Assembly (NCBI GenBank): GCA_019894735.1 | Contig: JAGXOB010000002.1 | Location: 1-22,481, forward strand | Direction: 5' to 3' | Origin: Promethearchaeota archaeon | Lineage (GTDB): Archaea > Asgardarchaeota > Lokiarchaeia > Sigynarchaeales > SOKP01 | DNA length: 22,481 nt | Shown: piece by piece, positions 7,804 through 15,203 of the stretch | Layout: each line of letters opens with the position of its first letter | How positions within the stretch are numbered: position 1 is the first letter of the stretch | Notes under the pieces: generated by a model | What the model was told of the DNA's origin: nothing | Database searches by the model: none | Seen by the model: only the letters and a program-made list of their open reading frames with translations | Position numbers and translations under genes: made by a program

Positions 7804-8964
7804 TTGAAACCAATTGTAGCTTTATCGTATTTCCATCGAAAAATAGGTCCGCTAGTGTTCTATTCCTATCCCGAGAACATGCTAGGCGAACAACTTTCAG
7901 CTAGAATAGCAAATATAATGGATCAAACGGTTAGTGAAGGGTTCTTTACTCATTCTTTTGACAAAAACAACTCAAATAATTACTATTTCGAAATCTATTC
8001 AGATTGGGCTCGTGGAAATAAAGAAATGTTAATGGTTTCCATTATTTTTGACGCACAAATTAATTCCGAAATTGAACAAAGTGTAAATGTATTATGTACA
8101 GAATTTTTAGAAAAGCTCTTATCTAATGAAGAGATTTATACTGCATTTTACATTAACGATATCAATAATTTTGATGAGCCCGACAAGGATCTTATCTATA
8201 AAAACAATTCCTTGATAAAATTATGGGTTAAAGAATTGTACTGGGCGGCACTTGAAGACACGAGAGAAAAAAGCGAAGAAGAAAAAATTGCTACTTTATT
8301 GAATAAGAAATTCATATTCCTAACTCTAAAAAAATTATCAAAGGGACCAATTGCAATAGATGGATTAAGAGAATGGTATAATGATACATTTCCAAAGTTA
8401 GATTTTAAAGAGCTAATCGATACACTGGTTTCAAAACAATTTATATTTATCAATCAAATCGGAATTGTAGAAAAATATGTGTTACTATTAAAAGAAGTGA
8501 ATGCTGAAAGAATCCCTCCTGATAGTGTAATTGAATATATTGATGAAAATCCCGATTTAATAGAGCTCGAATTAATAGAGCTATTTCTTCCCAAAGTTCA
8601 AGAGTATTTTAGCATCTATGAGAACAAAAATAAGAGAGAGTTAGAGGAAGATTCATTCACATTATTTCAAATCGTGTCGGACCCTAAAAAATACAATCTT
8701 CTTTCAGAATTACGAAGTGGATTAATCTCCAAAGACAAATTACCAAAGTTAGTCTCAAAACGAGCTTTAGATCATTTAAATTCCTCGCTTTCTTTCCTAA
8801 AAAAGCATGATGTTATTGAAGAATTAAAATACAAAAACGAGCGTTATATCTTTTTAAAAACCAATATTCAAATAAGTACTGCATTTCCAGAATATTTAAG
8901 AAAATCGTTACCTAAAGAATCTAAACCGGTTATAGCAAAAAAATATAAACCAAAGGGTGATTAG
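7804..8964 (+). CDS. Longin-like domain plus winged-helix protein (NPRL2/DENN-type N-terminus)
   Basis: The N-terminal ~120 residues look like a longin domain. Residues 9-24, YFHRKIGPLVFYSYPE, match the F-H-k-GP-v-Y-yPe signature seen at the start of eukaryotic NPRL2 (a GATOR1 subunit) and of longin-DENN proteins such as AVL9. The region from 160 to 355 is helical with two winged-helix-like stretches (about 164-230 and 285-355), followed by a basic tail. There is no signal peptide or membrane segment. NPRL2 also joins a longin domain to a C-terminal winged-helix-like part, so the order is similar. The resemblance comes from recalled family patterns, not a search. The start is TTG with GGAGAT 7 nt upstream. 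The next gene begins 6 nt after the stop, so the two are probably co-transcribed. The function may be in signalling or GTPase regulation; this is inference. Confidence 0.55.
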   Translation: MKPIVALSYFHRKIGPLVFYSYPENMLGEQLSARIANIMDQTVSEGFFTHSFDKNNSNNYYFEIYSDWARGNKEMLMVSIIFDAQINSEIEQSVNVLCTEFLEKLLSNEEIYTAFYINDINNFDEPDKDLIYKNNSLIKLWVKELYWAALEDTREKSEEEKIATLLNKKFIFLTLKKLSKGPIAIDGLREWYNDTFPKLDFKELIDTLVSKQFIFINQIGIVEKYVLLLKEVNAERIPPDSVIEYIDENPDLIELELIELFLPKVQEYFSIYENKNKRELEEDSFTLFQIVSDPKKYNLLSELRSGLISKDKLPKLVSKRALDHLNSSLSFLKKHDVIEELKYKNERYIFLKTNIQISTAFPEYLRKSLPKESKPVIAKKYKPKGD

Positions 8965-8970
8965 GAAGAT

Positions 8971-9222
8971 ATGAGTGAAGAAGAGGAATCAGTTCAAGAA
9001 TTTAAGTGTTTACTTGGAAACATGGGTATGGATATTTTTTTTGCTATTGATAAAGGCGCAAAAGATTTTGAAACCATGAAAATATTCTCCGGACTTCCCA
9101 TGGCATGTATTAAAGGAAGAGTCCCAGTGCTCTTGGAGCTAAAACTCATTATAAAAAATAATGATGGCTATTTCTTAACTAATAAAGGTTTAAGTTTTAA
9201 GGAAAAAATCAATTCCAACTAA
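8971..9222 (+). CDS. Small winged-helix protein
   Basis: 83-residue protein without a close named family that I can recognise. The middle and end (about residues 25-80) read as a winged helix: a helix pair around ETMKIFSGLPMACIKGRVPVL, then LLELKLIIKNNDGYFLTNKGL, where the NDGYFLT stretch is a typical beta-wing followed by a final helix. It begins 6 nt after the longin gene with AGGAAGA just upstream, so it is expressed from the same message. It may bind DNA, or may serve as a protein-protein wHTH partner of the longin protein, which carries similar folds. Confidence 0.6.
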   Translation: MSEEEESVQEFKCLLGNMGMDIFFAIDKGAKDFETMKIFSGLPMACIKGRVPVLLELKLIIKNNDGYFLTNKGLSFKEKINSN

Positions 9223-9229
9223 TAATTCG

Positions 9230-9315
9230 AATTTAAATTTCAGTTTGGGGCGACAGCGTCATTGCTATGAGCAATAGCTCTTTCAATTGTCATAAGTTCA
9301 TCATCAATCTAAATT
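9230..9315 (-). ncRNA. Speculative C/D-box-like RNA in a convergent gene junction
   Basis: On the minus strand a perfect box C (ATGATGA, 9304-9298) overlaps the stop codon of the 9304-9801 gene. A box D (CTGA) lies at 9243-9240. Flanking sequences 9315-9306 and 9239-9230 can pair over 10 bp with one G-U, closing the ends as in archaeal C/D sRNAs. The 12 nt before box D (TGTCGCCCCAAA) would be the guide. Against it: 86 nt is long for archaea, internal C'/D' boxes are poor, and the AT-rich stem could arise by chance. An ATTGCT-atg-AGCAAT hairpin at about 9261-9275 may simply be a terminator for the convergent genes. Confidence 0.2.
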
Positions 9316-9801
9316 CTCATTCTCATTTTGATCGTTATTTAATATATTTATTTTCCTTGGAAACTTCCTTTCGTAATATCCCGGGGTTTTTAGACCCCCG
9401 CCTTCAGCTAATAACTTCTCTAACCCACCCTTTTCCTTTATCCGATTTTTTAGTGTATTATAATCCTGGATGTCCAACTCATCTTTCTCTAGAAGATAAT
9501 CTAAAATTTCTAAAGCATCCTCATTTTTTTTACACCGTCTAATAAAATCAATCGCACCAGGATTATGTAAGTCTTCGCAATATTTAGTATCCTGACATAC
9601 TTTGGGTTTATCCTTAACTTGTTCAATATCATAATCAACGCCCTTGATCTTTAGAGATTTCTTCTTTTCAGATAACTCACGCATTAGTTGAGGAAATTTG
9701 TTCCCTAATTCCTCCGTGTCGTAAGCTATTTTCAAACCGTCCTCATCGGTAATATCGAAATTCTTCTTTTTTCCTGTGTCCTTTTTTTCTTCTTTTTCCA
9801 T
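9304..9801 (-). CDS. Conserved archaeal hypothetical protein (DUF2095-like)
   Basis: 165-residue soluble protein. A charged N-terminus is followed by a compact domain with DFIRRCKKNEDALEILDYLL (about 84-103), KEKGGLEKLL and a closing GYYERK. I recall this pattern from the archaeal DUF2095 family, whose function is unknown to me; the family name is from memory and not checked. Three cysteines (in VCQDTKYCED and RRC) could bind metal or form a disulfide. It is convergent with the winged-helix gene and divergent from L15e, so it probably forms a single-gene unit. Confidence 0.6.
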   Translation of the reverse strand: MEKEEKKDTGKKKNFDITDEDGLKIAYDTEELGNKFPQLMRELSEKKKSLKIKGVDYDIEQVKDKPKVCQDTKYCEDLHNPGAIDFIRRCKKNEDALEILDYLLEKDELDIQDYNTLKNRIKEKGGLEKLLAEGGGLKTPGYYERKFPRKINILNNDQNENENLD

Positions 9802-9956
9802 GTTTTCAAGCTTTAAAATATTTGAGGGTGTGTTACTTATAGAAATCAGAGTGAAATTATAAAATTATTCACAATACAAAAAGACGATAAAATAATAAAA
9901 TTAATTAATTTTAGTTGATTTCAATATTTATTACATAATTAGAGATTGCCTAAATT
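9802..9956. promoter_or_regulatory. Divergent promoter region before L15e
   Basis: This 155-bp AT-rich spacer lies between the minus-strand hypothetical gene and rpl15e. Several TATA-like A/T stretches occur, for example ATTTATTACATAA just upstream of L15e. No strong Shine-Dalgarno sequence precedes the L15e ATG, so its message may have a very short leader. Confidence 0.35.
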
Positions 9957-10541
9957 ATGAAGTCTGGATATAGCCACGTGAAGGATACATTCGAAAAACA
10001 CGAAACTGGTTACAAAACAACTCACTGGGAAAGAGGAATTGAATATCGAAAAGGAAAATCGATTGAACGTGTCGAAAGACCAACTAAATTACATAGAGCA
10101 CGTACCCTCGGTTACAAAGCTAAGCAAGGGTACGTCGTCGTTCGAGCCAGAATCAGAAAAGGTGGAATGCATAAAGTTCGACCTAAACGAGGAAGAAAAC
10201 CCAGAGCTATGGGGGTCTCTAAATACACAACCGGCAAAAATTTACAATGGGTAGCAGAAGAACGCGTTCAACGAAAATATCCAAATCTAGAGGTATTAAA
10301 TAGCTATAAAGTGTACGCCGATGGAAGAAGTTGGTATTACGAAGTTATTATGGTTGACCCAAATCATCCCGTTATAAAATCTGATCCAAAAATTAATTGG
10401 ATTTGCGAACCTCAACACACCCGAAGAGTTACTCGCGGGCTAACTTCTGCAGGCCATAAAGCTAGAGGTTTACATAAGAAAGGATGGGGTTCTGAAAAGA
10501 CGAGACCAAGTTTAGGCGCAAATAAAGGCCGCGGCAAGTAA
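9957..10541 (+). CDS. rpl15e: 50S ribosomal protein L15e
   Basis: Large-subunit ribosomal protein found in archaea and eukaryotes but not bacteria. It is a very basic 194-residue protein covering the whole family length. Recognisable family segments are [20 protein letters not shown], the RPKRGRKP basic stretch, [25 protein letters not shown], and a C-terminal [12 protein letters not shown] followed by Gly/Lys-rich residues. The ATG at 9957 gives the expected N-terminus. In many archaea this gene belongs to the cluster that also holds RNase P and exosome genes; here Rpp30-Pop5 lie 6 kb further on. Confidence 0.97.
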   Translation: MKSGYSHVKDTFEKHETGYKTTHWERGIEYRKGKSIERVERPTKLHRARTLGYKAKQGYVVVRARIRKGGMHKVRPKRGRKPRAMGVSKYTTGKNLQWVAEERVQRKYPNLEVLNSYKVYADGRSWYYEVIMVDPNHPVIKSDPKINWICEPQHTRRVTRGLTSAGHKARGLHKKGWGSEKTRPSLGANKGRGK

Positions 10542-10668
10542 AAATCCATTATATTGTTTTCTCTTTCATTAAAACTTCTATTTTTTACTTACTAACTTTA
10601 ATAATTATTGGAAACTATGATATTTTGATCTAATTTTTCCCTTATGAAATTTTTGTGTTCTGCTAATA

Positions 10669-11880
10669 ATGGTTAATATTTCAAAGTTTGGCGAAGATTA
10701 TTTACTATTGGCTCTACGCATAGACAAGCATATTAAGGGATACGTGGATTTCTACTACGGTCCAGAAAAACTTCGTAAAGTTGTTGAAAATGAATCTCTA
10801 ACATCCCCTAGTAAATTGTTAAAGGATTCAATCGTTTTAATTCAAAAAATAAAAACGCAGGGATACAGTAAAGAACGCGAGCATTATTTAGAAACATTAT
10901 TAACAGCAATGAAAACCTCGATTGAGATTTTGATTGGTACTGAAATTTCCATTAAAGATCAATTTAGAAAACTTTATGATTTAGATCTACAACCTGCCGA
11001 CGAAGCTGAGTTATATAATCTAAAAGAAGAGTATGAGGAAGCTTATAAAGGATCTGGGACATTAGAAGATCGAATGCATAGATTAAGAATTACTCGAAAA
11101 GTTCCTGAATCTAAGGTGTATAAATTCTTTAAAAAAGCAGTTGAGATTACAGAAAAACGGACGAAAGAATTATTCATTGATCTTTTACCAATTAATGAAA
11201 AAATAATTATAGATATTGTAAAAATTGATGAATCAAAAGAGAAGATAAAGTGGAGCTGTTATAATTGGTATTTGGGTAAATATACAAGTCGAATTGAGGT
11301 AAATCCTAATTATCAAATGTACTGGACCGCTTTTTTATCTTTTTCTTCTCATGAAACATATCCTGGACATCATACTGAATTTGTACTAAAGGAAAAAAGA
11401 CTATATCGCCAATTTAATCAATTTGAGCATTCCATTTTAATTCTCCATTCGCCAAAATTAGTAATTTCAGAAGGAATCGCCAACAAAGCAATTTCTATAC
11501 TCTTTTCAAATCAAGAGGTAGCTGAAATTGGATTAAAAGAATTTTGCTCAGATCCGTCAAAAGAAGTATCTCTTGAAGAACTGGAGCTACAAGATAAAGT
11601 GAAAGCTAAAATTCCTCTTTTTTGGTATAATTTTGCCTATCATGCATTAGTTGATGGGTATGATGAGAAAAAACTAAAGCGATATGGAAAAAGTTTTGAA
11701 ATTTTTAGTAAAGAGGATATAATTACAGGAATACAAAGAATTTCAAATCCCACATATTCAAACAACGCTTTTATATACTATATTGGAAACAATCTTTTAC
11801 AGAATTATGGAGATGTTCCTTCGCTAAAAGATTTTCAAAATTTACTTGTTAATCCAATTTTACCATCTGATTTAATTTAA
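10669..11880 (+). CDS. DUF885-like zinc metallopeptidase
   Basis: Probable cytoplasmic zinc peptidase; there is no signal peptide. HETYPGHH at 228-235 matches the HExxPGHH zinc-site motif of DUF885-type peptidases. SEGIANKA at 267-274, with Glu268, sits where the third zinc ligand (EGWA in DUF885) is expected. The length is 403 aa, shorter than bacterial DUF885 proteins (often 550-600 aa), with a helical N-terminal part. The substrate is unknown. It is on the same strand as L15e after a 127-bp gap with T-rich runs, so a separate transcript is likely. Confidence 0.75.
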   Translation: MVNISKFGEDYLLLALRIDKHIKGYVDFYYGPEKLRKVVENESLTSPSKLLKDSIVLIQKIKTQGYSKEREHYLETLLTAMKTSIEILIGTEISIKDQFRKLYDLDLQPADEAELYNLKEEYEEAYKGSGTLEDRMHRLRITRKVPESKVYKFFKKAVEITEKRTKELFIDLLPINEKIIIDIVKIDESKEKIKWSCYNWYLGKYTSRIEVNPNYQMYWTAFLSFSSHETYPGHHTEFVLKEKRLYRQFNQFEHSILILHSPKLVISEGIANKAISILFSNQEVAEIGLKEFCSDPSKEVSLEELELQDKVKAKIPLFWYNFAYHALVDGYDEKKLKRYGKSFEIFSKEDIITGIQRISNPTYSNNAFIYYIGNNLLQNYGDVPSLKDFQNLLVNPILPSDLI

Positions 11881-11962
11881 CAAAAAAATTCTTGCTTTTC
11901 TAATTTTAAATGTTTATAAATTAAAGTATACGAAACTGATAATTAACTAAATTTTGTTGATG

Positions 11963-11972
11963 TTTATATAAA
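11963..11972 (+). promoter_or_regulatory. TATA box of twin element 1
   Basis: TTTATATAAA is a strong archaeal TATA-like sequence. It predicts a transcript start near 11993-11998 and lies 99 bp before the conserved core of element 1. The matching box of element 2 lies 103 bp before its core. Confidence 0.5.
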
Positions 11973-11994
11973 CCAATTAAAAATAAAGTCTGTA

Positions 11995-12173
11995 AGAAAA
12001 AAAGATAGAATTATCTTCAAAATTCAGACTTCAAATTTAAAAAATTTAAAACAGTTATAAGGTGGATAAAATGCCCGGTCGAGCTGGAGTAACTCCTTAA
12101 TTTGGTGCCGCTTACAAGAGTTCTTAAATAATGGACTCTTTGTAAGCCCATCTTTATTTATTTTCTTTTTTTG
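11995..12173 (+). ncRNA. Twin element 1: candidate small RNA of about 180 nt
   Basis: The candidate transcript runs from the TATA-predicted start to the T-rich tail. Its parts are: a leader with a 6-bp hairpin (AAGATA/TATCTT, 12002-12017); a conserved 46-nt core at 12062-12107 that aligns without gaps to 12322-12367 (34 of 46 identical by hand count); a 14-bp stem at 12110-12123/12133-12147; and a pyrimidine-rich tail. The core includes GCCCGG, CTGG and CCTTAA-TTTGGTG. A nine-codon frame starting at ATG 12071 with AGGTGG upstream could be a leader peptide, but core differences are not concentrated at third codon positions. The ends are inferred. Confidence 0.5.
12110..12173 (+). terminator. 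Hairpin plus T-rich tail of element 1
   Basis: The stem pairs 12110-12123 with 12133-12147 (14 pairs, one G-U, one bulged T at 12139) around a 9-nt loop. It is followed by a tail made almost wholly of T and C up to 12173. This suits termination or 3'-end stabilisation. It is the strongest hairpin I found in the window. Confidence 0.6.
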
Positions 12174-12218
12174 TTAAAAACTTAAAGAAATTAAGAACCG
12201 ACTGGCTTTTTATTGAAC

Positions 12219-12228
12219 TTTAAATAAG
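12219..12228 (+). promoter_or_regulatory. TATA-like box of twin element 2
   Basis: TTTAAATAAG lies 103 bp before the conserved core of element 2. It predicts a start near 12250. Confidence 0.4.
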
Positions 12229-12249
12229 TAGTGTGGAAATAACTTAATG

Positions 12250-12434
12250 AAAAAACTTGAAAGGTTAAATAAATTCGTTAAAGTAAGTAATACTTTTATT
12301 ATTTTTAAATTTCCGAGAAGTGTGATTAAAAGGCCTGGCCAAACTGGTGCTAATCCTTAAATTGGTGTTTTTTTTCGGAGTGTTTTACATTAGCACTCTT
12401 TAAAAGAATACTACTTATTTTTCTTTCTTTTTTT
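12250..12434 (+). ncRNA. Twin element 2: candidate small RNA of about 185 nt
   Basis: Same architecture as element 1 at a 260-bp period: a TATA-like box, a leader with a 6-bp hairpin (AAAGTA/TACTTT, 12280-12296), the conserved core at 12322-12367, a 3' hairpin and a tail closely resembling that of element 1. Leader sequences differ, while core, layout and tail are kept. The ATG of element 1 is AGG here, so an ATG-initiated peptide is not conserved. It ends about 40 bp before the stop of the convergent SDR gene. Confidence 0.5.
12369..12434 (+). terminator. Hairpin plus T-rich tail of element 2
   Basis: GGAGTG (12377-12382) pairs with CACTCT (12394-12399). An outer T-run at 12369-12375 can pair with AAAAGAA at 12402-12408 across a small internal loop. 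The hairpin begins at the same distance after the core as in element 1, but its sequence is different. A T/C-rich tail runs to 12434. Confidence 0.5.
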
Positions 12435-12474
12435 GATGAAAACGTCCCATTTCATTGTAAAATATAAAAAATTA

Positions 12475-13284
12475 CTATAATTTGTTAACCGACAGAGTTA
12501 AGCCTCCATCTATTATAAAATTCTGCCCTAAAATGTAATCAGCAGCTGAAGAAGCTAAAAATAGTGCTAAATCCGCTACCCATTTAGCTTCTCCAATTCG
12601 ATCTATTGGAAGTTTTACTCCTCTTGTTTCTAAGAATTGTCGTATTTTAACAGGATTATTATCATATATGGGTGTAAGAAAAACTCCAGGAGAAATTGCA
12701 TTAACAGTTATATCAACGGGACCGAGTTCAAGAGCCCAGAGTTTTGTGAAAGCTATAATTGTGGCTTTACTTGCGCTATATATACCAACCATTGGGTTAA
12801 TTCCGTTAGCAGTTCCAGCACAACTGGCAATATTAATGATTTTAGCCCGAACTGGTTTAAAATGGCGTTGAGATTTCATTTTTCTGAAAAAAGTTTTAGT
12901 CACATTCCAGGTTCCTTTAGCATTAACTCCCATAACTTTGTCGTAAGTCTCTTCTGATGCGGATAGAGACTTGTAGGCGCCACCATCGATTCCCGCGTTA
13001 TTGATTAGCACAAAAACATTATCAAACTTTTCAAATACTTGTTTTTTCATTCTTTCAACTTCTTCTAACTTCGAAATATCAGCTAAGACGAGGAGGATTG
13101 GTGTTGAAGGGAATTGTTTTAAGACTAAATCGCGTGTTTCTTCCAAACCAGCCATGTTAATATCGTTCAAGGCAAGAGAAGAGCCCTTTTCAGCAAATGC
13201 GATAGCCATTTCTCTTCCAAATCCACTACCTGCCCCTGTAATTAGAGATACTTTTCCGCTTAAAAATTTATTATCTGACAGCAT
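12475..13284 (-). CDS. Short-chain dehydrogenase/reductase (SDR)
   Basis: Classical SDR that oxidises or reduces an alcohol/ketone with NAD(P). Seen: a Rossmann glycine motif TGAGSGFG at 16-23, Asp41 at the end of strand 2 (favouring NAD(H)), NNAG at 95-98, Asn121, catalytic Ser154, and Tyr169-x3-Lys173 in YSASK, then SPG near 198-200. The length of 269 aa is normal. The substrate is unknown. It is the last gene of a minus-strand row after the ThDP enzyme (99-bp gap). AAAGGT just before its ATG is a fair ribosome-binding site, and an upstream TTTAAATAA-like box allows a promoter of its own. Pairing with an acyloin- or ketoacid-forming ThDP enzyme would make sense, but that is inference. Confidence 0.9.
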   Translation of the reverse strand: MLSDNKFLSGKVSLITGAGSGFGREMAIAFAEKGSSLALNDINMAGLEETRDLVLKQFPSTPILLVLADISKLEEVERMKKQVFEKFDNVFVLINNAGIDGGAYKSLSASEETYDKVMGVNAKGTWNVTKTFFRKMKSQRHFKPVRAKIINIASCAGTANGINPMVGIYSASKATIIAFTKLWALELGPVDITVNAISPGVFLTPIYDNNPVKIRQFLETRGVKLPIDRIGEAKWVADLALFLASSAADYILGQNFIIDGGLTLSVNKL

Positions 13285-13383
13285 AAATTACCTTTTAAAA
13301 TTATGATTAGGTATACTCACCATTGAATTAAATGTTTATTTAAAAATTAAAAAAAGTAGAGTTAATAGAATTTCATTCGATAA

Positions 13384-15126
13384 TTAACCGTACAATCCAC
13401 GATTTCTCTTTAAAGTCCCTATTACTTTCATAGCAATCGGTGTTTCAAAAGCGATATCTACATCGATTACAGCCGGTTTTTTAGAATCTATTGCTCTTTG
13501 TATGGCAGGCTTGATATCTTCGGGGTTTTCAATTTTTTCTCCATAACAACCGAAACCTTTAGCTATTTCTGCGTAATTTGTTGGGGGTAAATCTACGTCG
13601 CAATATCTTTTATTGAACTCTCCTTTTTGCTTGCTTTTGATCATGCCCCACGCACAGTTATTTGCTACAATTATAATTATAGGCAAATTTAAGCGAACTA
13701 GAGTATCTAGTTCTTGTACGTTAAACATAAAACTGCCGTCTCCGTTGATAACGACAACGAGTTTATCGGGATTAGCAATTTGAGCACCTATGGCGTAAGG
13801 GATACCCGTACCTAGATGCCCCATGGTTAATGGGAAGTAAAGAGTTCTTGGATCGCGAGGAAAATTACTAATTAATCCAAATGTAAAAACTGCGATATCA
13901 CCACCATCAATTACTAATTGAGAATCATGTTTTATTGAATCCAATACTTCGTATGCAAGTCTTTCTGGCTTCATAGGTAATTTATCGTATTTCAACAGTT
14001 TTTGAATCGCTAAAGTGTCGTTTTTCCTAACCTCGGTAAGGTAAGTATTCCATTCCGTCCATTCAGTGATTTTTTCTTTAGGGAGCGATGTTTCCATTTC
14101 ATTGAGTAATTGGTGTATTACGGCTTTCGCATCGCCGACAATTGCCACACTAACTTTTCTATTTCTTCCTATCATTTCTGGGTCGATGTCGTTCTGGATT
14201 ATTTTCGCGTTTGGGTTCCAGATAGGAGGAGCTCCATAGAGTATTGTGTAATCCCATTTAGCACCAAAAGACATAACGACATCCGCTTCAGATACTGCTT
14301 TTCGGTAAGCGTTAGCAACTAGGTATGAGCCAACATAAGTTTCACTGCGAATATCTATGGTGCCAACACCGTTTATGCTTGTACCACAAGGGATTTTATA
14401 AGTTGTAGATAATTTTTTTAGCTCGTTAGACGCATCAGAGGCGTGAATACCCCCACCTGCAACAATTAATGGTTTTTTGGCAGATTTTAAAATTTCTATT
14501 GCTTTTTTAATTGCGTCTGGATTTCCAATAGGTTTGTCAAGGGGTCTATATTGCTCTGGATTTATTATATTTTTTAGATCCTCTTCAGAAGCTTTTCGTA
14601 CAAGGGCAGTTTCTCTAAGCTCAAGGAAAACGGGGCCCCTTCTGCCTGACATTGCGGCTTTAATAGCTCTTTGTATTGCTTTTGGAATCTCATAGGGTTC
14701 TTCAACTGAAATCTGTAGTTTAGTAATCGGTTCCATTAATTTCATTTGGTCTAATCCACCTTGGAGAATTCCAGTATCGTCGAACATTCTAGCGATTTGT
14801 GCACCAATAACAAGAAGTGGAATAGAATCTGCCCACGCTGTGGCTACTGCCGGTACGAGATGAGTGACACCCGGCCCCGCAGTTCCTAAGCACACACCTA
14901 TTTCGCCTGTCGCTCTCGCCCAAGCATCTGCCATGTGTCCTGCCGCTTGTTCGTGGCGAACCATAACAGTATCAATACCTTCTTCGCGTCCATATCGTTC
15001 TATAGCGTCATATATCCTCAATAATTCTCCGCCAACAAGTCCGAAAATCTTAGTAATTCCCTCCTTAAGAAGGCTTTTAACAACTAGATCACCACCATCT
15101 AAAGGATTAATGTTTTGTTTAGACAT
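13384..15126 (-). CDS. Thiamine-diphosphate-dependent enzyme, acetolactate-synthase-like
   Basis: Member of the ALS/pyruvate-decarboxylase-type ThDP family. Catalytic Glu59 is in RHEQAAGHMADAWAR, followed by GTAGPGVTHL. The ThDP/Mg site GDGSF begins at 462 and ends in ANN at 488-490. The central domain (about 190-330) has the family's Rossmann-like look. At 580 aa it is full length. The segment after NN reads CAWGMIKSKQ rather than the LGMVRQWQ of anabolic acetolactate synthase, and no regulatory small subunit lies nearby. A true isoleucine/valine-pathway role is therefore uncertain, and another 2-ketoacid or acyl-CoA lyase/decarboxylase reaction is possible. It sits 77 bp after the DUF39-ferredoxin gene. 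Confidence 0.85.
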   Translation of the reverse strand: MSKQNINPLDGGDLVVKSLLKEGITKIFGLVGGELLRIYDAIERYGREEGIDTVMVRHEQAAGHMADAWARATGEIGVCLGTAGPGVTHLVPAVATAWADSIPLLVIGAQIARMFDDTGILQGGLDQMKLMEPITKLQISVEEPYEIPKAIQRAIKAAMSGRRGPVFLELRETALVRKASEEDLKNIINPEQYRPLDKPIGNPDAIKKAIEILKSAKKPLIVAGGGIHASDASNELKKLSTTYKIPCGTSINGVGTIDIRSETYVGSYLVANAYRKAVSEADVVMSFGAKWDYTILYGAPPIWNPNAKIIQNDIDPEMIGRNRKVSVAIVGDAKAVIHQLLNEMETSLPKEKITEWTEWNTYLTEVRKNDTLAIQKLLKYDKLPMKPERLAYEVLDSIKHDSQLVIDGGDIAVFTFGLISNFPRDPRTLYFPLTMGHLGTGIPYAIGAQIANPDKLVVVINGDGSFMFNVQELDTLVRLNLPIIIIVANNCAWGMIKSKQKGEFNKRYCDVDLPPTNYAEIAKGFGCYGEKIENPEDIKPAIQRAIDSKKPAVIDVDIAFETPIAMKVIGTLKRNRGLYG

Positions 15127-15203
15127 AAATTGAAGTATTATAAATGAAAAATAAACTTTTTTACAAAGATAGAATGTGAGAAGATTCTGAATTTTTCACT
15201 TAA

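Larger units (their letters stand above)
11881..12474. other. 594-bp gene-free interval holding two related elements
   Basis: No convincing protein gene is present. The interval carries two paralogous units with TATA boxes at about 11963 and 12219, 46-nt conserved cores at 12062 and 12322, and hairpin/T-rich ends at 12110-12173 and 12369-12434. These are described separately. Confidence 0.7.

Noticed and set aside
9261..9275. ATTGCT-atg-AGCAAT hairpin as a separate regulatory element
   Set aside because: It lies between convergent gene ends and is short; an ordinary terminator or part of the speculative sRNA explains it.
9267..9542. Plus-strand open frame opposite the 9304-9801 gene
   Set aside because: It is antisense to a conserved gene, has no ribosome-binding site, and its composition does not look like protein.
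12062..12100. Short leader peptide (nine codons from ATG 12071, or twelve from GTG 12062) conserved in both twin elements
   Set aside because: The frames align, but the 12 core differences fall 3, 5 and 4 at codon positions 1, 2 and 3, so there is no synonymous bias, and the ATG is lost in element 2.
12062..12367. Twin elements as tRNAs, CRISPR repeats or classical C/D sRNAs
   Set aside because: There is no T-arm or cloverleaf, only two copies with dissimilar flanks, and box D (CTGA) is missing; GTGATTA in element 2 is box-C-like but is not kept in element 1.
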